In this document: piece after piece, positions 22,347 to 33,943 of the stretch | How positions within the stretch are numbered: the stretch's first letter is position 1 | How the letters are laid out: each line of letters opens with the position of its first letter | Source of the DNA: Lojkania enalia | Lineage: Eukaryota > Ascomycota > Dothideomycetes > Pleosporales | Direction: 5' to 3' | Assembly: GCA_010094045.1 (NCBI GenBank) | Contig: ML986579.1 | Coordinates: forward strand, 684,206-748,205 | DNA length: 64,000 nucleotides | Notes under the pieces: model-generated | Told to the model about the DNA's origin: nothing | Databases searched by the model: none | Seen by the model: the letters and a program-made list of their open reading frames with translations, nothing else | Made by a program: the position numbers and the translations under genes

Positions 22347-23150
22347 TCACTTGAGAGGAATGAAACGAGAAGAGTGAGTAGCACCAATACCCGGCCTTCC
22401 GTGCTTGACAGGCTTGCTGCAAGTATATTAGCATTCGTTTCGTCATACGTATTCTGGTGCGTAGAAACGTACTATGAAATAGAGAATTCCCCGAGGTAGT
22501 GGCCAACCATTTCAGGCTTAATTTCAACCTGGTTAAATTCCTTTCCAGAGTAGATACCGATGACGCTGCCAATCATCTCTGGTACAACGATCATGTCGCG
22601 GAGGTGGGTCTTGACGAGGTCGGGCTTCTCGTTAGGCTTAGCCTCCTGCTTGGCCTTTCGCAGCTTCTTGATCAAACCCATAGGCTTCCTCTTGAGACCA
22701 CGATTGAACCGACGACGGGCGCGGGCATGGACGAGATCGCGGAGTTCTTCGGAGGAGAGGTCGAGGAGTCTAGGTGCAGTTTGTTAGCATACGTGACTCC
22801 GACAGCAATTTTGCGCCAGGACTGCGCGACAATTTGCGCGACATACTGGTCAAGGTCAACTCCACGGTAGGAAAACTTGCGGAAGGCTCTCTTCTTCTTG
22901 AGCTCTGTGAAAGTGTCCTGTTAGCACATGCTCCTCGCCCCAGTTACCGAACGGCCGGATCCTTCTCTAGTCTTCCAACAAGCACTTCTAATTCTTTGTA
23001 TGTTCGATTCGGGCGAAAAAGGTATATGTAAGAAGTCGAGAAAGAAAAGTGAATGCGCACCGGCAGCTTCCTCTGCGTTCTGATGTCCTATTAGCAGCCA
23101 TCACAGGGTTGTTAGACACAATGAATACTCACATAGGTCTCGTCAGCCAT
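22347..23150 (-). CDS. RPS15: 40S ribosomal protein S15 (uS19)
   Basis: Five exons (23150-23133, 23079-23061, 22904-22847, 22769-22473, 22416-22347) give 153 residues, the normal fungal length. The first two coding exons are only 18 and 19 nt. Joined, they read [32 protein letters not shown] (shown here as MADETYNAEEAAE then [18 protein letters not shown]), followed by [50 protein letters not shown] and the hallmark C-terminus [19 protein letters not shown]. uS19 sits in the 40S head near the decoding site. Many short 5' introns are typical of ribosomal protein genes in filamentous fungi. It lies tandem with stalk protein P2 on the same strand. Confidence 0.97.
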
Positions 23151-23686
23151 GATTGCGGATTATCGAAGTGACTATATGGTTGACTTCGATGGGCGCGTTG
23201 TGATTGTCGGTCGTCAAAGAATAGCGGAGAGGTTCGATGCTGGTGGGCGCGAAAACCACTCAGTGGGCTAAGCGAGTCTTGGCGAGCCAAGGCCGGGCTC
23301 ATCGATTTTCCAACTGCAGTATGGTCGCAACGTAAGGCAAGACCGGGGCGACTACTCTCCGCAATAATCTTGCTTTTGTTCAGTCAGATTCACTGATGTG
23401 CCTTGAACAGTGAAATTATAAAAGTCGAATATGAGATTGCTCTGTTTCTAACCAAAACTTCACGCCCAATCATTGGCAATAGTGGAGGCAATGTGAATTT
23501 GAGAGTGCATGGCTTTCATTCAATGAATCATGTCAGGCAATCGCTGGATGACTGCCGCATATGAACCTTATCATTCCATCGACAGCATGCTCGACACATC
23601 CCAAAAATACCGGCTCATAAGGCATAGTTTCCGTAAATGCAAATATGCTCTGTAAAGTATCCATCGCTAATAGCCATTTGACGTGC
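23151..23686. other. Intergenic between P2 and S15 genes
   Basis: About 540 bp. It holds the 3' flank of the P2 gene and the promoter and leader of RPS15. I could not pick a specific ribosomal-protein promoter element by eye. Confidence 0.55.
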
Positions 23687-24134
23687 TTAGTCGAAGAGAC
23701 CGAAGCCCATGTCCTCGTCGGACTCCTCTTTCTCCTCTTCTTTCTCCTCTTCCTTAGCCTCCTCGGCCGGAGCAGCGCCGCCGGCAGCAGCACCGCCGGC
23801 AGCAGCGGCACCGCCGGCACCGCCCGATGGCACGGAGGCGAGCTTCTCGGAGCCCTGAGCGATTAACTAGATATCCTGTTAGGCGTCTTCTGCAAATATG
23901 TATATGCACCTCGCATACCTCATTGATGTCCTTGCCCTCAAGCTCGGAGATGAGCTTGTCTAGACGCTCGTCGTCCGCCTCAATGCCAACAGACTCGAGG
24001 ACCCCCTAAACACTATATAAGCAACCATTCCCAATATCCCAAATTTGCCAAAAAATTCCCACCTTGATGTCAGCGGCAGATGGGGAGGTGTTTCCGCCCA
24101 GTCCGAGGAGAAGGTAAGCCGCGAGGTGCTTCAT
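23687..24134 (-). CDS. RPP2: 60S acidic ribosomal protein P2
   Basis: Three exons (24134-24063, 24005-23919, 23866-23687) give 112 residues. It starts [20 protein letters not shown], continues [20 protein letters not shown], has an Ala/Gly hinge and ends in the universal stalk tail [12 protein letters not shown]. The tail recruits translational GTPases, and P1/P2 dimers bind P0 (encoded at 54720 in this window). P2 rather than P1 follows from the opening [10 protein letters not shown] and [15 protein letters not shown]. Both introns are in phase 0. The 3' acceptor of the second intron was placed at 23867 because the alternative, 7 bases upstream, brings an in-frame stop. Confidence 0.96.
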
Positions 24135-24624
24135 TTTGGTTGATGTTATTATGTATAGGTGGGAACAGGAGTTCAATCAATTTAACCTGTACAATTTAGA
24201 GCCTGCTTATTCTCAACGGAAGAAAATAACTTACCGTTTGGACGGAGACTGAAGCTTCAAGTTCTTTTCACGGGCTGGTGAGAAGTCGATATATGCGACC
24301 GACCACAAACGAACGAAAATCAATGTGCGGGCAAAAATGCCAATATATGCTAGCCTAATTTGGACTAGGCCCCGGATCGGAAAATCGTCATCGGGGCTGC
24401 GAACCTGGAAGAGTTCCCTCTCAACTTGTCCTTCACAGCGCCACTTGCCGGCCATTCACCCTGTTCGCCCTGGCATGCGCCCTACATAAGCCCATTATCG
24501 CCCCGCTTCTTCGCACACTTCCTATCCATCTCCCTATCGACTCCGCCTTGATCATAGCATGACCGAGCTGCTCACTCACCGACAGGACCGGTAACACTGA
24601 GTCAACCCTTATCTGTCGCCTAAA
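24135..24624. promoter_or_regulatory. Divergent promoter region of RPP2 and SPT2
   Basis: The 490 bp between the two start codons contain both leaders and promoters. No element stands out enough to name. Confidence 0.5.
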
Positions 24625-25817
24625 ATGAGCGTGAGTCAACACCGCTAGATCTGTTCTGTGAGTCAAACATGCTAACTATTGCGCAATAGTTATTGAATAA
24701 TCTGCTCTCTTCGATCGATCCATCTGCGGCAGGGCAGTCGCAGCCAGCGCACGCCCGGCCAACGCAACCTACGAGCGCATCGAAGCCGCCTATACAGCCT
24801 ACAGCAGCCATAAATGGGGGATCCCCAGCACAGCCGCATAAACGAAAGGCAGAGGGTCAGCCGGGGATGAGCCAGGTCAAACTCCAACGGAGGGACGGTC
24901 CTCCTCAATTCACCGGGAACAACGGCATTATCCGCCCAACCCCTGCGCCTGACGTGACAAAACCGAAAACACCCACACAGGTTCCTTCTGTCCAGTATCG
25001 CGGGACTGCAGCAACAAGTAGCCAAGTTGCTGCGAAACCCCCAGTTTCAACGACAGCGAAGCCAACGTCCTCTGCCAACTCGCAAAATGCCCTCAACAAG
25101 ACGGCGGCTCTAGCTCCAAAACCGACCCTTGGAAGTAATACTACGCCATTAGCTGGCCCTATGTCGGCAAAGAAAGGATCTTATGCAGCCATGTTGGCAA
25201 GGGCGAAAGAGGTTCAACAGAGCAAACCACCAACTCCTCCAGTCAAGCATGAGCCTACTAGAATATTGACTAAAAAAGAAAGGACGGCACTTCATGCAGA
25301 AGCAAAGGCCGGAACCAAAGGCAAGAAGTCAGGTTTGATTGGTCCGCAAGCTCGACCTACTGATATCAAGGCTGAAGGTGGTACCGAGAAACGGAAACCC
25401 GTTGAAATGGGGTATCAAGGCACTGCACGCCCAGCCAAGAAACCTGTTGATCTCGGCTATAAAGGAACGGCTAGGCCAGCGACAACAACTGCCGGATCTA
25501 ATGGGAAGACCGTGGGAAGCAGCGCAGCTAAGGCTAAGCCAAAACCGAACACTGGGCGGTATGGGGGTTATGCAAGGTGGTCTGAAGATGAATTGGAAGA
25601 TGAGGAAGAAGAGGAAGATTATGAATCCGATGCCTCTTCGGATATGGAAGGTGGTTTCTGGGGTGTCGAAGAAGAAGAGGAGCTGGCACTCAAAAGCGCT
25701 AAGAAAGAAGATGCAGAGGCTCTACGCGAAGAAATGGAACTAAAGCGCCAGAAGGAAGAACGCAAGAGAAAGCTGATGGCAATGAATAAGGCCGCAGCTG
25801 CGAAGCGAAAATACTAA
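24625..25817 (+). CDS. SPT2: SPT2 chromatin protein (histone H3-H4 chaperone)
   Basis: Two exons (24625-24630, 24690-25817) give 377 residues; the first coding exon is just ATG AGC. The protein starts MSLLNNLLSSIDPSAAG and has a long disordered Pro/Ala/Lys-rich body with two related GYQGTARPAKKPVDLGYKGT-type repeats. The C-terminal about 95 residues are the SPT2 domain: GRYGGYARWSEDELEDEEEE, GGFWGVEEEEELALKSAKKE and a basic end helix RQKEERKRKLMAMNKAAAAK. SPT2 proteins bind H3-H4 tetramers and restrain cryptic transcription behind RNA polymerase II. Nuclear by family. The 59-nt intron has a good GCTAAC branch point. Confidence 0.88.
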
Positions 25818-26236
25818 GCCTTGATTTTTGTGTGTGTCTTGAACGGAATAATAGGCTCATTTGGTACACAGCATTTCAGGGCGGCTGGAGTTGGCTTAAG
25901 GATTATGTTTTACTGCATAGCTATGGAGCATAGGGGTGCATCGGAGAGGTGTTTCTATGAGCATGGCATATTTTCGAGGACGTGTCCTCACTTTTTCGCT
26001 CGGCTACATCATCGATTGGTCCAATGTTAGACTGATGGCAAAGCCTCATAGCGGAAGTGTGTTGGTGACAATATTCTTTGCAAGTAATCAATATTTGGTA
26101 TTGACTTCAATGCTAGTCACTTTGAGTGATGTAATTGATAGGCATTGATCCCCGCACACCTTTGCACTATTGTAGCGAGCTTTAGAGTACTAATATAATG
26201 GTCTTCTATAAAACTTCGGTATCTAAAACTAAGCTA
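25818..26236. other. Convergent intergenic region
   Basis: About 420 bp between the ends of SPT2 and the coiled-coil gene. Only 3' flanks are apparent. Confidence 0.6.
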
Positions 26237-28399
26237 CTAGACATTCCTTACCCTTTCCTCTTGCTTCCGTTGATTCTCTTTGTCAATTCCTTGAATTCCC
26301 GTTGCCCTGTGCTTGCACCCCCTAATCAACTCCACCATCTCTTCAACGTCCTCCTTTAGTAACCTAATATTCTGTGCGGCAACTTTCATAATAGCGTCTG
26401 CCTCTGTCTTTGAGAAACCCTGATTGCGAGATTGTCCAGCCACTCCCGAACTCTTAGCATCACATCTCTCTGAATGCCCTTGGTTTTCCGCGTTTGCTCT
26501 CGGATGCGAGAAAACTGTCCTAGAGCTAGACGGGACCGGACCCTTTCCAAAGACATTGCGCTCGTAGTCCTTAGGCAACCCTCTGTCCTCCAGATCCCGT
26601 GGCCTCTTGCTCGCCCTGACCGCCCCCAACAATTCCAATATTCTTGATACAGCCATCGGCCTTCCCCTTACTTTCTTCTTCCTCTCCCACACTTCCTTCA
26701 TGAACCTCCAGATTTCCCAGTCTCTTTCCCAGCACCCTGCTATCACTTTGTTACTGAAATCAATGGCGATCTTTAGATCTATAATCTCATCCTTCAATTC
26801 ATCTAGCACTTCTTGCTGTGCGGATAGCGCCTCATTTTGCTTAGAGAATAAGGCCCGCATTTTGGGTAATCGATTTTCTTCCAGGTCCTCGTTTCTTAAA
26901 CGGAGTTTGTCGATTATGCTATGCAACTTGCGGATGAGGTGAGCTTGCACATTGATTGTACTTTCTTGCTGTTCGTTTTGGGTTTCCACCGGGACTGGCG
27001 TTGGTGTATGAGATGATGTAGCTAGTTTGTGGCCTCTGGGTTCTTCGTCGTTGGGTAGTCCTGTGGGTAGGGCATATGGATCTGAATGTTTTGGTTTGGG
27101 CATCTTGGTGCCGTTCAGGGGTTCTAGCACAGCGCCATTTGCTAACTCTTCGAGGCCAGGATAGGAATCGTTGTCGGTGTTCTGTGTTGCGCCTCGGTCG
27201 AAAAAGACACTACTTGGTATCGGGAATGAGAAGTTGGGAACAAGATTTAGGTCGGAGGTTGAGGTAGACCTTTCTCCTTCCGGACCACCATCCAGCTTTT
27301 CTTCACTTATTCTTTGTTCTATCTCTGCCAGATTTGCTGGATCCAGTTGATCTGAGTGGAGTATTTGATTCAGAGCCAATGCCCACGTCAATGCTGACGA
27401 TGTTGGGTCACGATTCATTGGCTCAGCGTTAACTAAGTGAGCTAACTCTGGAACTACGAAAGAATTCTTTTTTTTGTGAGGGATGATCTCCTTTTTGCCA
27501 TCCTCAACTCGGTAGATAATCATTGACGAGTCTAATGCCTTGGAGGAGCTTCGCGCCAGAGGTAAGGCATTTGACTGCCGGTCCTGATTTATCTCACTAG
27601 AAAAAAGAGGCCTATGCTTTTTAGGTCCGTGTAGATTTGGCGGATTTGCTTGTGACAGTTCGGACGGGATAATCGTTAGCGTGGGTAGTGGATGTACAAT
27701 TGTCGGTGTTTGTGAAAACGTGCCTGTCGAAAAATATGCAGAAGATTCGGGACTATTACCATTGATTGGAGTTGGATCCTTATAAAAATCTGAACACTCC
27801 AAGCCAATGATCGTAGGACTATCGGAACGAAGCAAGTAGGCCTCGAGCGATCCACTCTTCTGAATCGGATGCACCGCCCTTCTATGTCCCTTGTTCGTTC
27901 CATAAGCATTAGACTCTTGTTCACTCAAGCCTATCTGGAGCTCCGCGAGGAGTGATTCTCCTAGATCTCTATCATTCGCTGTCGGCTCGGAATGTAAGTA
28001 TGGATGGCTAGGGAAAGCTACTGCGTAGTTGTTCGTTGGTATAAAGACGGGCTTCTCCATAACTCTATCCCACCAGTATCTTTCGGCCTTTTCTCTAGCT
28101 TTCATTTCCTCTTCAATTATATCCTCACGGATGAGGCCGGGAAGAAGCGGTCCGATATCATCCTCATCTGAACATTCGCCATGAACCGGGCGAATGTTCT
28201 TGTTAGAGGAGCTTGCAGGTATTAGACTTTCCTCGAGCCCCTCAACCTTCATCTTACCTCGCCGAATCTCCTTCCTCCTCTTCCTCTCTTTGTAGCCAAA
28301 TGGATCCTTGAGAAATGCCGGCATATCTTCAGGTTGTGGCTTTGGCGGGTTCTCATGAAATCTAGATTTGGGATGGCGACTGTGTCCCCTAGAGGACAT
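26237..28399 (-). CDS. Coiled-coil protein of unknown function
   Basis: One exon of 720 residues from the first ATG (MSSRGHSRHPKSRFHENPPK); the open frame extends a few codons upstream but without an ATG. The N-terminus is very basic (YKERKRRKEIRRGKMKVEG), which could be a nuclear signal. A long polar disordered middle follows. At about residues 480-590 is a strongly helical coiled-coil segment, including KLHSIIDKLRLRNEDLEE, then a Trp-rich stretch (CWERDWEIWRFMKEVWERKK). A second helical segment closes the protein. The last codons read AGGGTAAGG, a possible donor, so a short 3' exon may be missing. I do not recognise the family; a structural role, for example at a spindle pole or septum, is only a guess. 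Confidence 0.75.
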   Translation of the reverse strand: MSSRGHSRHPKSRFHENPPKPQPEDMPAFLKDPFGYKERKRRKEIRRGKMKVEGLEESLIPASSSNKNIRPVHGECSDEDDIGPLLPGLIREDIIEEEMKAREKAERYWWDRVMEKPVFIPTNNYAVAFPSHPYLHSEPTANDRDLGESLLAELQIGLSEQESNAYGTNKGHRRAVHPIQKSGSLEAYLLRSDSPTIIGLECSDFYKDPTPINGNSPESSAYFSTGTFSQTPTIVHPLPTLTIIPSELSQANPPNLHGPKKHRPLFSSEINQDRQSNALPLARSSSKALDSSMIIYRVEDGKKEIIPHKKKNSFVVPELAHLVNAEPMNRDPTSSALTWALALNQILHSDQLDPANLAEIEQRISEEKLDGGPEGERSTSTSDLNLVPNFSFPIPSSVFFDRGATQNTDNDSYPGLEELANGAVLEPLNGTKMPKPKHSDPYALPTGLPNDEEPRGHKLATSSHTPTPVPVETQNEQQESTINVQAHLIRKLHSIIDKLRLRNEDLEENRLPKMRALFSKQNEALSAQQEVLDELKDEIIDLKIAIDFSNKVIAGCWERDWEIWRFMKEVWERKKKVRGRPMAVSRILELLGAVRASKRPRDLEDRGLPKDYERNVFGKGPVPSSSRTVFSHPRANAENQGHSERCDAKSSGVAGQSRNQGFSKTEADAIMKVAAQNIRLLKEDVEEMVELIRGCKHRATGIQGIDKENQRKQEERVRNV

Positions 28400-28915
28400 G
28401 GTAAAGTTGTCGAACACAAGATATCTCCAAGAGCGCGAAATAGCTAGTTGTGTTGGCGTTTAAAATAATAGGACCAAGTAACATTCAAGGGATTGCTGTT
28501 TGCCCTTGTGTTGTCCACCTAGAGGCACGTGGTGGTGCTATCACCAGTCAACGTCACCAACATCGTCACAGTAAAGTAGCTCGGGGGATGAAATTGAGTA
28601 AAACCAAAAAAAAAAATTGGAATTCGCATAAATACACTTTCTCTCCACCAGGTCCCCATCCCCTGAATCGATGATGCCGGAGATGCCTATGAACAGTTGA
28701 CAAAGGAAATAAAATCGGATTTAGAGGGATAGGTAACTGAGGGGCATTGTGTTTCATACTCGGCATTGATTCTGAACCTTTGTCGAAAACTTTCCATATT
28801 GAGACAGCTGATGGCGAGAACGCATCTACTATTATACATCTATCCTCAGAGACCAATCAGCACATTTTGACCCCAAGAACCATAGAACAGAGTACCCACT
28901 CCTAAATCACACCGT
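28400..28915. other. Intergenic between two minus-strand genes
   Basis: About 515 bp holding the promoter of the coiled-coil gene and the 3' flank of ATP1. Confidence 0.6.
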
Positions 28916-30985
28916 TTATACGAAAGCCTTTGTGAAGTTTGTGGCAACATCCTTCAACTTGGCCTCCAACTCTTTGCTGAGAGCACCTTCCCGGTCGATC
29001 TGGGCAAGAAGGTCAGACTCGTTGGACTTGAGGTGGGCCAAGAAGTCAGCTTCCCACTGAAGGATCTTGCCGACTGGGACGTTATCGAGGATACCGTTGA
29101 CACCAGCGTAGATCAAAGGAACCATCTCGTTGACTGCCATGGGAGAGTACTGCTTCTGCTTTAGGAGCTCGGTAAGACGCTCACCACGACTAAGGGTTTG
29201 CTTGGTAGCAGCGTCAAGATCAGAACCGAACTGAGCGAAGGCAGCGACTTCACGGTATTGGGCCAAGAAGAGCTTCAATGAACCGGCGACTTGTTTCATG
29301 GCCTTGAGTTGGGCAGCGGAACCGACACGAGAGACAGAAAGACCGACGTTAATGGCAGGACGGACGCCCTTGTAGAACAACTCGGCTTCCAAGAAGATCT
29401 GTCCATCAGTGATGGAAATGACGTTGGTAGGAATGTAAGCGGATACATCACCACCCTGGGTCTCAATGACGGGTAGAGCGGTCAAAGAACCGCCACCGTG
29501 CTTGTCATTCATCTTAGCGGCACGCTCCAAAAGACGGGAATGGAGGTAGAAAACGCTGTTGGAGTTAGAATAATATTTGACGTAGAAGGATACCATCGGA
29601 ACTTACTCTCCGGGATAAGCTTCACGACCTGGAGGACGACGGAGCAGAAGAGACATTTGACGGTAAGCAACGGCTTGCTTGGACAGGTCATCGTAGATGA
29701 TGAGGGCATGCTTCCCGTTGTCACGGAACCATTCGCCCATGGAGCAGCCGGTGAAGGGAGCAATGTACTGAAGAGGAGCCGCCTCGGAGGCAGTAGCGGC
29801 AACGACGATAGAGTACTTCATGGAGTCGTTCTCCTCTAGGGTCTTGACCAACTGGGCAACGGTGGACCGCTTCTGGCCGACAGCAACATAGACACAGTAT
29901 AGCTTCTTGGTTTCGTCGTTGGAGCTGTTCCATCGCCTCTGATTGAGCATGGTGTCAAGAGCGACGGCAGTTTTTCCGGTTTGACGGTCACCGATGATCA
30001 ACTCACGCTGACCACGGCCGATTGGAACCATAGCGTCGACGGATTTAAGACCAGTCTGTACAGGCTGGTTCACCGATCGACGAGGAAGAATACCGGGAGC
30101 CTTGAGCTGAGCACGACGCTTCTCGGTGGTCTTAATCGGGCCCTTTCCGTCAATTGGGTTACCAAGAGCATCAACAACACGTCCTAGAAGCTCCATGCCG
30201 ACTGGAACGTCGACCTATGCGCTGGTTAGATAGAGAAATATGCTGATTCTCGGGATTGGCATACAATCTCTCCAGTCCGCTTGACGGTCTCACCCTCCTT
30301 GACCAATCGATCGGAACCGAAAAGCACGACACCGACCTGGCCAGCTTCCAAGTTCATGCACATACCCTTGACACCAGAGGCGAACCTGTGAGTCAAAGTC
30401 AGCTTGATGTGATTCTGCGTAGGCGCAACCGAGGTAGACGTACTCGACCAACTCTTCAGCCTGGACATTGTTCATGCCGTGCACACGGGCGATACCATCA
30501 CTGTAGATGAAGCGTCAGCCCTATCCCTTCCTGGCGATGCAGGCAATAGCTTCGGATGCGGTGCATACCCAACAGACAGCACACGTCCGGTCTCAGCAAG
30601 GCCGGCTTCCTCCTGTACACCGCGGATCCTCTGCTCGAGGATAGACGAGACCTCGGTCGGTGAGGCTTTGGCCTCGGCAGCATAGCTGCGCTTCGCAGTA
30701 GCATTGTAGATGGCGGGTGTGGTTCGGGTCTGCGAAGGTGAAATCTCGTCAGTGCTTGGCTCAGCTTGGGAGCTTCCCTCCCGCCCGCGCAACAGCCTAT
30801 CGACCCCATGCAGCTCAATTGCGCAGCAATTGATGTCGGAATATCGCTCTCGAAGCTGCGGATGATGGCGAGATGGAACACAGGCGCAATTGCTGTTGGT
30901 TGGATGGACTTACCGAAGCAATTCGGCCAGAGGCAGAGATTGCTGCGAGCCCACGGCTCGACTGGCGGATGGCTCTTGAGAACAT
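28916..30985 (-). CDS. ATP1: Mitochondrial F1-ATP synthase subunit alpha
   Basis: Six exons (30985-30914, 30729-30569, 30500-30444, 30385-30265, 30214-29607, 29555-28916) give 552 residues. It opens with an Arg/Ser/Ala-rich mitochondrial presequence ([20 protein letters not shown]) that lies almost wholly on exon 1. Then come [33 protein letters not shown], the P-loop [10 protein letters not shown], the catalytic-interface segment [20 protein letters not shown] and the C-terminal helical domain. It forms the alpha3beta3 hexamer of complex V; the alpha sites bind nucleotide but are non-catalytic. The first intron is long for this locus (184 nt). All junctions preserve frame and match the family. 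Confidence 0.97.
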
Positions 30986-31838
30986 TGTGAAGCTCAAGAA
31001 GCTGCTGTGATGCAACTGCAATCAATTGAGATTGATGCAGCAAGGATGGAGGGGAGATGAATGTGGTAGGAGATGGAAGCTCTGGAGAAAAAGGTTCGGT
31101 TGAGCGGTCTTGCGAGGAGGTTTCGCCGCCAAGCCTAGAGGCTAAGCCCAAAATGCCGCAGCGACACCTTAGCAACCGGGCCCGACCGAGCTCTAATCCC
31201 GTCTGCGTTGTATGACTGCGCACTGGTTCCACTGTCTTGAAGCGATTTATGACCTCAATATACGGAATTGTGTCTTGCTGCTCTTAGCAAGTTTTACCAA
31301 TATCGGAATGTAGCCAAGGAGGGTACGATACTCTGCGCTTGCGCCAGAGCTACTTGTCCTTTGGCTTATAAGCCTGGAGCCACAATGTGATCTTTGAGCA
31401 AAGGAAACCAGGCTAGACCCATTGTAAAGATTAGATTCGTGTAGCTAAGATTTTGAAGTGACCAACTAGGGGAAGAGTTGATTGTATTCTACTTGTAAGC
31501 ATTATAATATCCGCAACAATCTGGCTTTGTTTACTTCAATGTAATTTCGCGCTTCCAGTCATTAAAACTACGTAAGAACCTATGGTTTCCATAGGGGTCA
31601 CGTCTATGGAAATTGTGAGTAGTCAATAATAGAGCTACTCATGTACCACCAACTCCAGGCGCTTTCTTCTATCCAGGGTATTAGAATGATTCCATTAAGG
31701 GCGCCACACTGAACATCTCTCCTTATGCTATAACGAGAAAGAAGCGACTCATAGGGAACAGGAGATCGGGACTTTGCTGCTAATCTTTCTCTATCCGGTT
31801 ATGCCCCGCCTGAGCAGCGACTATGCAGTTGAGGCCCA
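30986..31838. other. Intergenic, upstream of ATP1
   Basis: About 850 bp between the ATP1 start and the end of the MPO1 gene. It contains the ATP1 promoter and leader. Frames across it are shadows. Confidence 0.55.
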
Positions 31839-32589
31839 TCAAATCTGCTTCTTTCTATTTATTCCTCCATTCTGAGCCCTTTCCTTGCCTTCCTTGTACT
31901 TCTGTATTTCCTTCTCAACACCACTGCCAATACGATGCTTTAGATCTGGGCGGTAACCGAGCGAGAAGAGAATCTCGAACCAGACAAAGAACGGTGCCAG
32001 GAACAGGGCCTGCACAAGATTGTCTAGGAGAGCCGGAGCCCGGCGTTCGAATTTGCCGTGTCCTATAAACTGGGCAATCCAACACACAACGTTCACTCCA
32101 AAGGCCCAATAGTTCACCGTGGCTCCATAGGTCGCGGTGAGGTAGTGGGAATAAGCGGTACCTCCGATAATTAGGGGTGCTATCAGTGCTCCTGCAACAG
32201 GTTCCATAAGGATGTACAGCATCGAATAGAGGAATGCCCCAAGGGTGCCAATAGTGAGGGGCAGATTAGGTATCGATAGCCAGGACGGTATCGGGATTGA
32301 AGGAGTATTGGTGAGCTGGTCCGCCATTAGCCAAGCCAACCACGCGAGGGCGTTTGCGTACAAGGAGGAGGTAGGTCATGAGGATTACTGGCACACAGAC
32401 GATGTGTATGCCGACATTGACCTAGAAAAGATGTGATGTAAGCAGAGCGTTGGTTCCCAGTTAAACCTATGAACTTACGGGATTATGGTGATATGCGCCA
32501 TACTAGCGAATGATTAGAATTAGATCTGGAATGCTAGCACCTAGGAAATTACATACGAATAGTAGCTGCTTCTCAAGATTGAGAGACAT
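31839..32589 (-). CDS. MPO1: Mpo1-like 2-hydroxy fatty acid dioxygenase (DUF962)
   Basis: Four exons (32589-32557, 32502-32479, 32421-32362, 32315-31839) give 197 residues; exon 2 is only 24 nt. The assembled protein starts MSLNLEKQLLFYGAYHHNPV and carries the family marks YGAYHHNPVNVGIH and WIAQFIGHGKFERRAPAL, whose histidines are thought to bind the catalytic iron. Three or four hydrophobic helices fit an ER membrane protein. Yeast Mpo1 breaks down 2-hydroxy fatty acids from phytosphingosine by alpha-oxidation. The third intron (46 nt) was placed by the phase-0 join TYLLLLTNTPS, which removes an otherwise open but non-homologous stretch. The gene is divergent from RPB7. Confidence 0.9.
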
Positions 32590-33271
32590 GACGGATGCGG
32601 TATTCCCGGAAATTGACAAAGAGCGTTGGCTAGCAAAGAAGGACCATTGAAGGCATGTCTTTAAAGAGGTCCTAATAGCGCAGCGTATCCAGTATGTGCG
32701 GGCAGAGCTTGTTCCAGCAGGAGCGGGCTGTCGCAGCAGGAGAAATGTGAGGAAGTCCAGATCACGACATCGCAGCCGAGAGGAACCGTGAAGTGGAGTG
32801 GTTTGGACCGACCAAGAGCTTCACGTGCTAGCGTGGCACGGCCCGCCGCTTCTAGGGTTGATTCGCGCACGTCCCTACTTACGTCCTAACAAGTAGAGCT
32901 GCGACTGAGCCTACGCTCACCACGCACCGCCCTCGAAGCTCGATACGCCCACCCCGTCTCTAACCTTGAACGCCGCCCTTGTCAGTCATAAGGGGCCTGC
33001 GCGAGATACTCGGCGCGCGCGCATGGACTACCGGTCGTAGACTTGCATTTCTAGGTAGCTTTTTTCTGGGGCGACGTAGGACCCAGTCGCATCCACTACC
33101 CAGGCTTGAGCAGACACGAAAGAAGCGTCGCAAGGCCTGGGAGAAGAGCTCGCAGCTGTATTCGCTCTCTCATTCGACGTGCTTGTCTTGCCCCACGCCC
33201 TGACTCAACTCGTAGCAAAGCGTGCCCGTCCACGATCACCTTGCCCGCAGCCCGATATCCTCCAATCCGCC
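32590..33271. promoter_or_regulatory. Divergent region of MPO1 and RPB7
   Basis: About 680 bp holding both promoters. Sequence just before RPB7 is pyrimidine- and C-rich, typical of fungal leaders. No specific site is assigned. Confidence 0.5.
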
Positions 33272-33943
33272 ATGTTCTTTTTCAAAGAGCTTGAGAAGAC
33301 CATCCAGCTTCATCCTTCCTACTTCGGGCCCCTCATTCGCTCGCACATCCACCGTGAGCTCTTGACAAAGGAAGAGGGCTCCAGCACGGGAAAATTCACC
33401 ATTGTCTGTATCTTGGACAACTTCGAAATCTCCGATGGCCAGGTCATGGCTGGCTCTGGCTCTGCCGAGTATACTGTTCACTACAAGGCGATTGTGTGGA
33501 GACCCTACAAGGGTGAGGTTGTACGTAGAATCTGTATTGAAACGTTTGATAGTATGACTAATGCTGCTCAGGTGGACGGCGTAGTCACCTCGGTTATGCG
33601 CTCCGGTTTTTTTGTCGACTGTGGCTCATTACAGGCTTTCGTAGGACGAAATGTGAGCGTGCTCTGTCGTGACAGTGCGCGCTTGTCATTAACTTGGGAT
33701 AGATGATTCCTGGAGAGATCAAGTTCGATGCGAATGCTACGCCTCCACAATGGACAGACAACGGCGACCAGATCATTGAAAAGAACACCAATATTCGTAT
33801 CAAGCTGATGGGTCTGCGATCTGAGGTTGATAAGATGTATGCGATTGGAACAATGAAAGAAGACTACCTAGGGTATGTGTATCCTTCCTTACCTAAGGCA
33901 TATTGCTAACGCGTGTTGTCTTTGCAGCCCTTTGCAACAGTGA
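33272..33943 (+). CDS. RPB7: RNA polymerase II subunit Rpb7
   Basis: Four exons (33272-33520, 33572-33652, 33703-33872, 33928-33943) give 171 residues, exactly the usual length. The N-terminal RNP-like domain reads MFFFKELEKTIQLHPSYFGP, followed by KFTIVCILDNFEISDGQV and YTVHYKAIVWRPYKGEV. The C-terminal S1/OB fold reads VTSVMRSGFFVDCGSLQAF, then IRIKLMGLRSEVDKMYAIGT. The last exon codes only for the closing PLQQ. Rpb7 pairs with Rpb4 to form the polymerase stalk that contacts nascent RNA and also affects mRNA decay. Introns are 45-55 nt with standard signals. Confidence 0.97.

Noticed and set aside
30498..31232. 244-codon minus-strand frame over the ATP1 5' end
   Set aside because: Wrong frame through ATP1 exons 1-2; the spliced ATP1 model explains the region fully.
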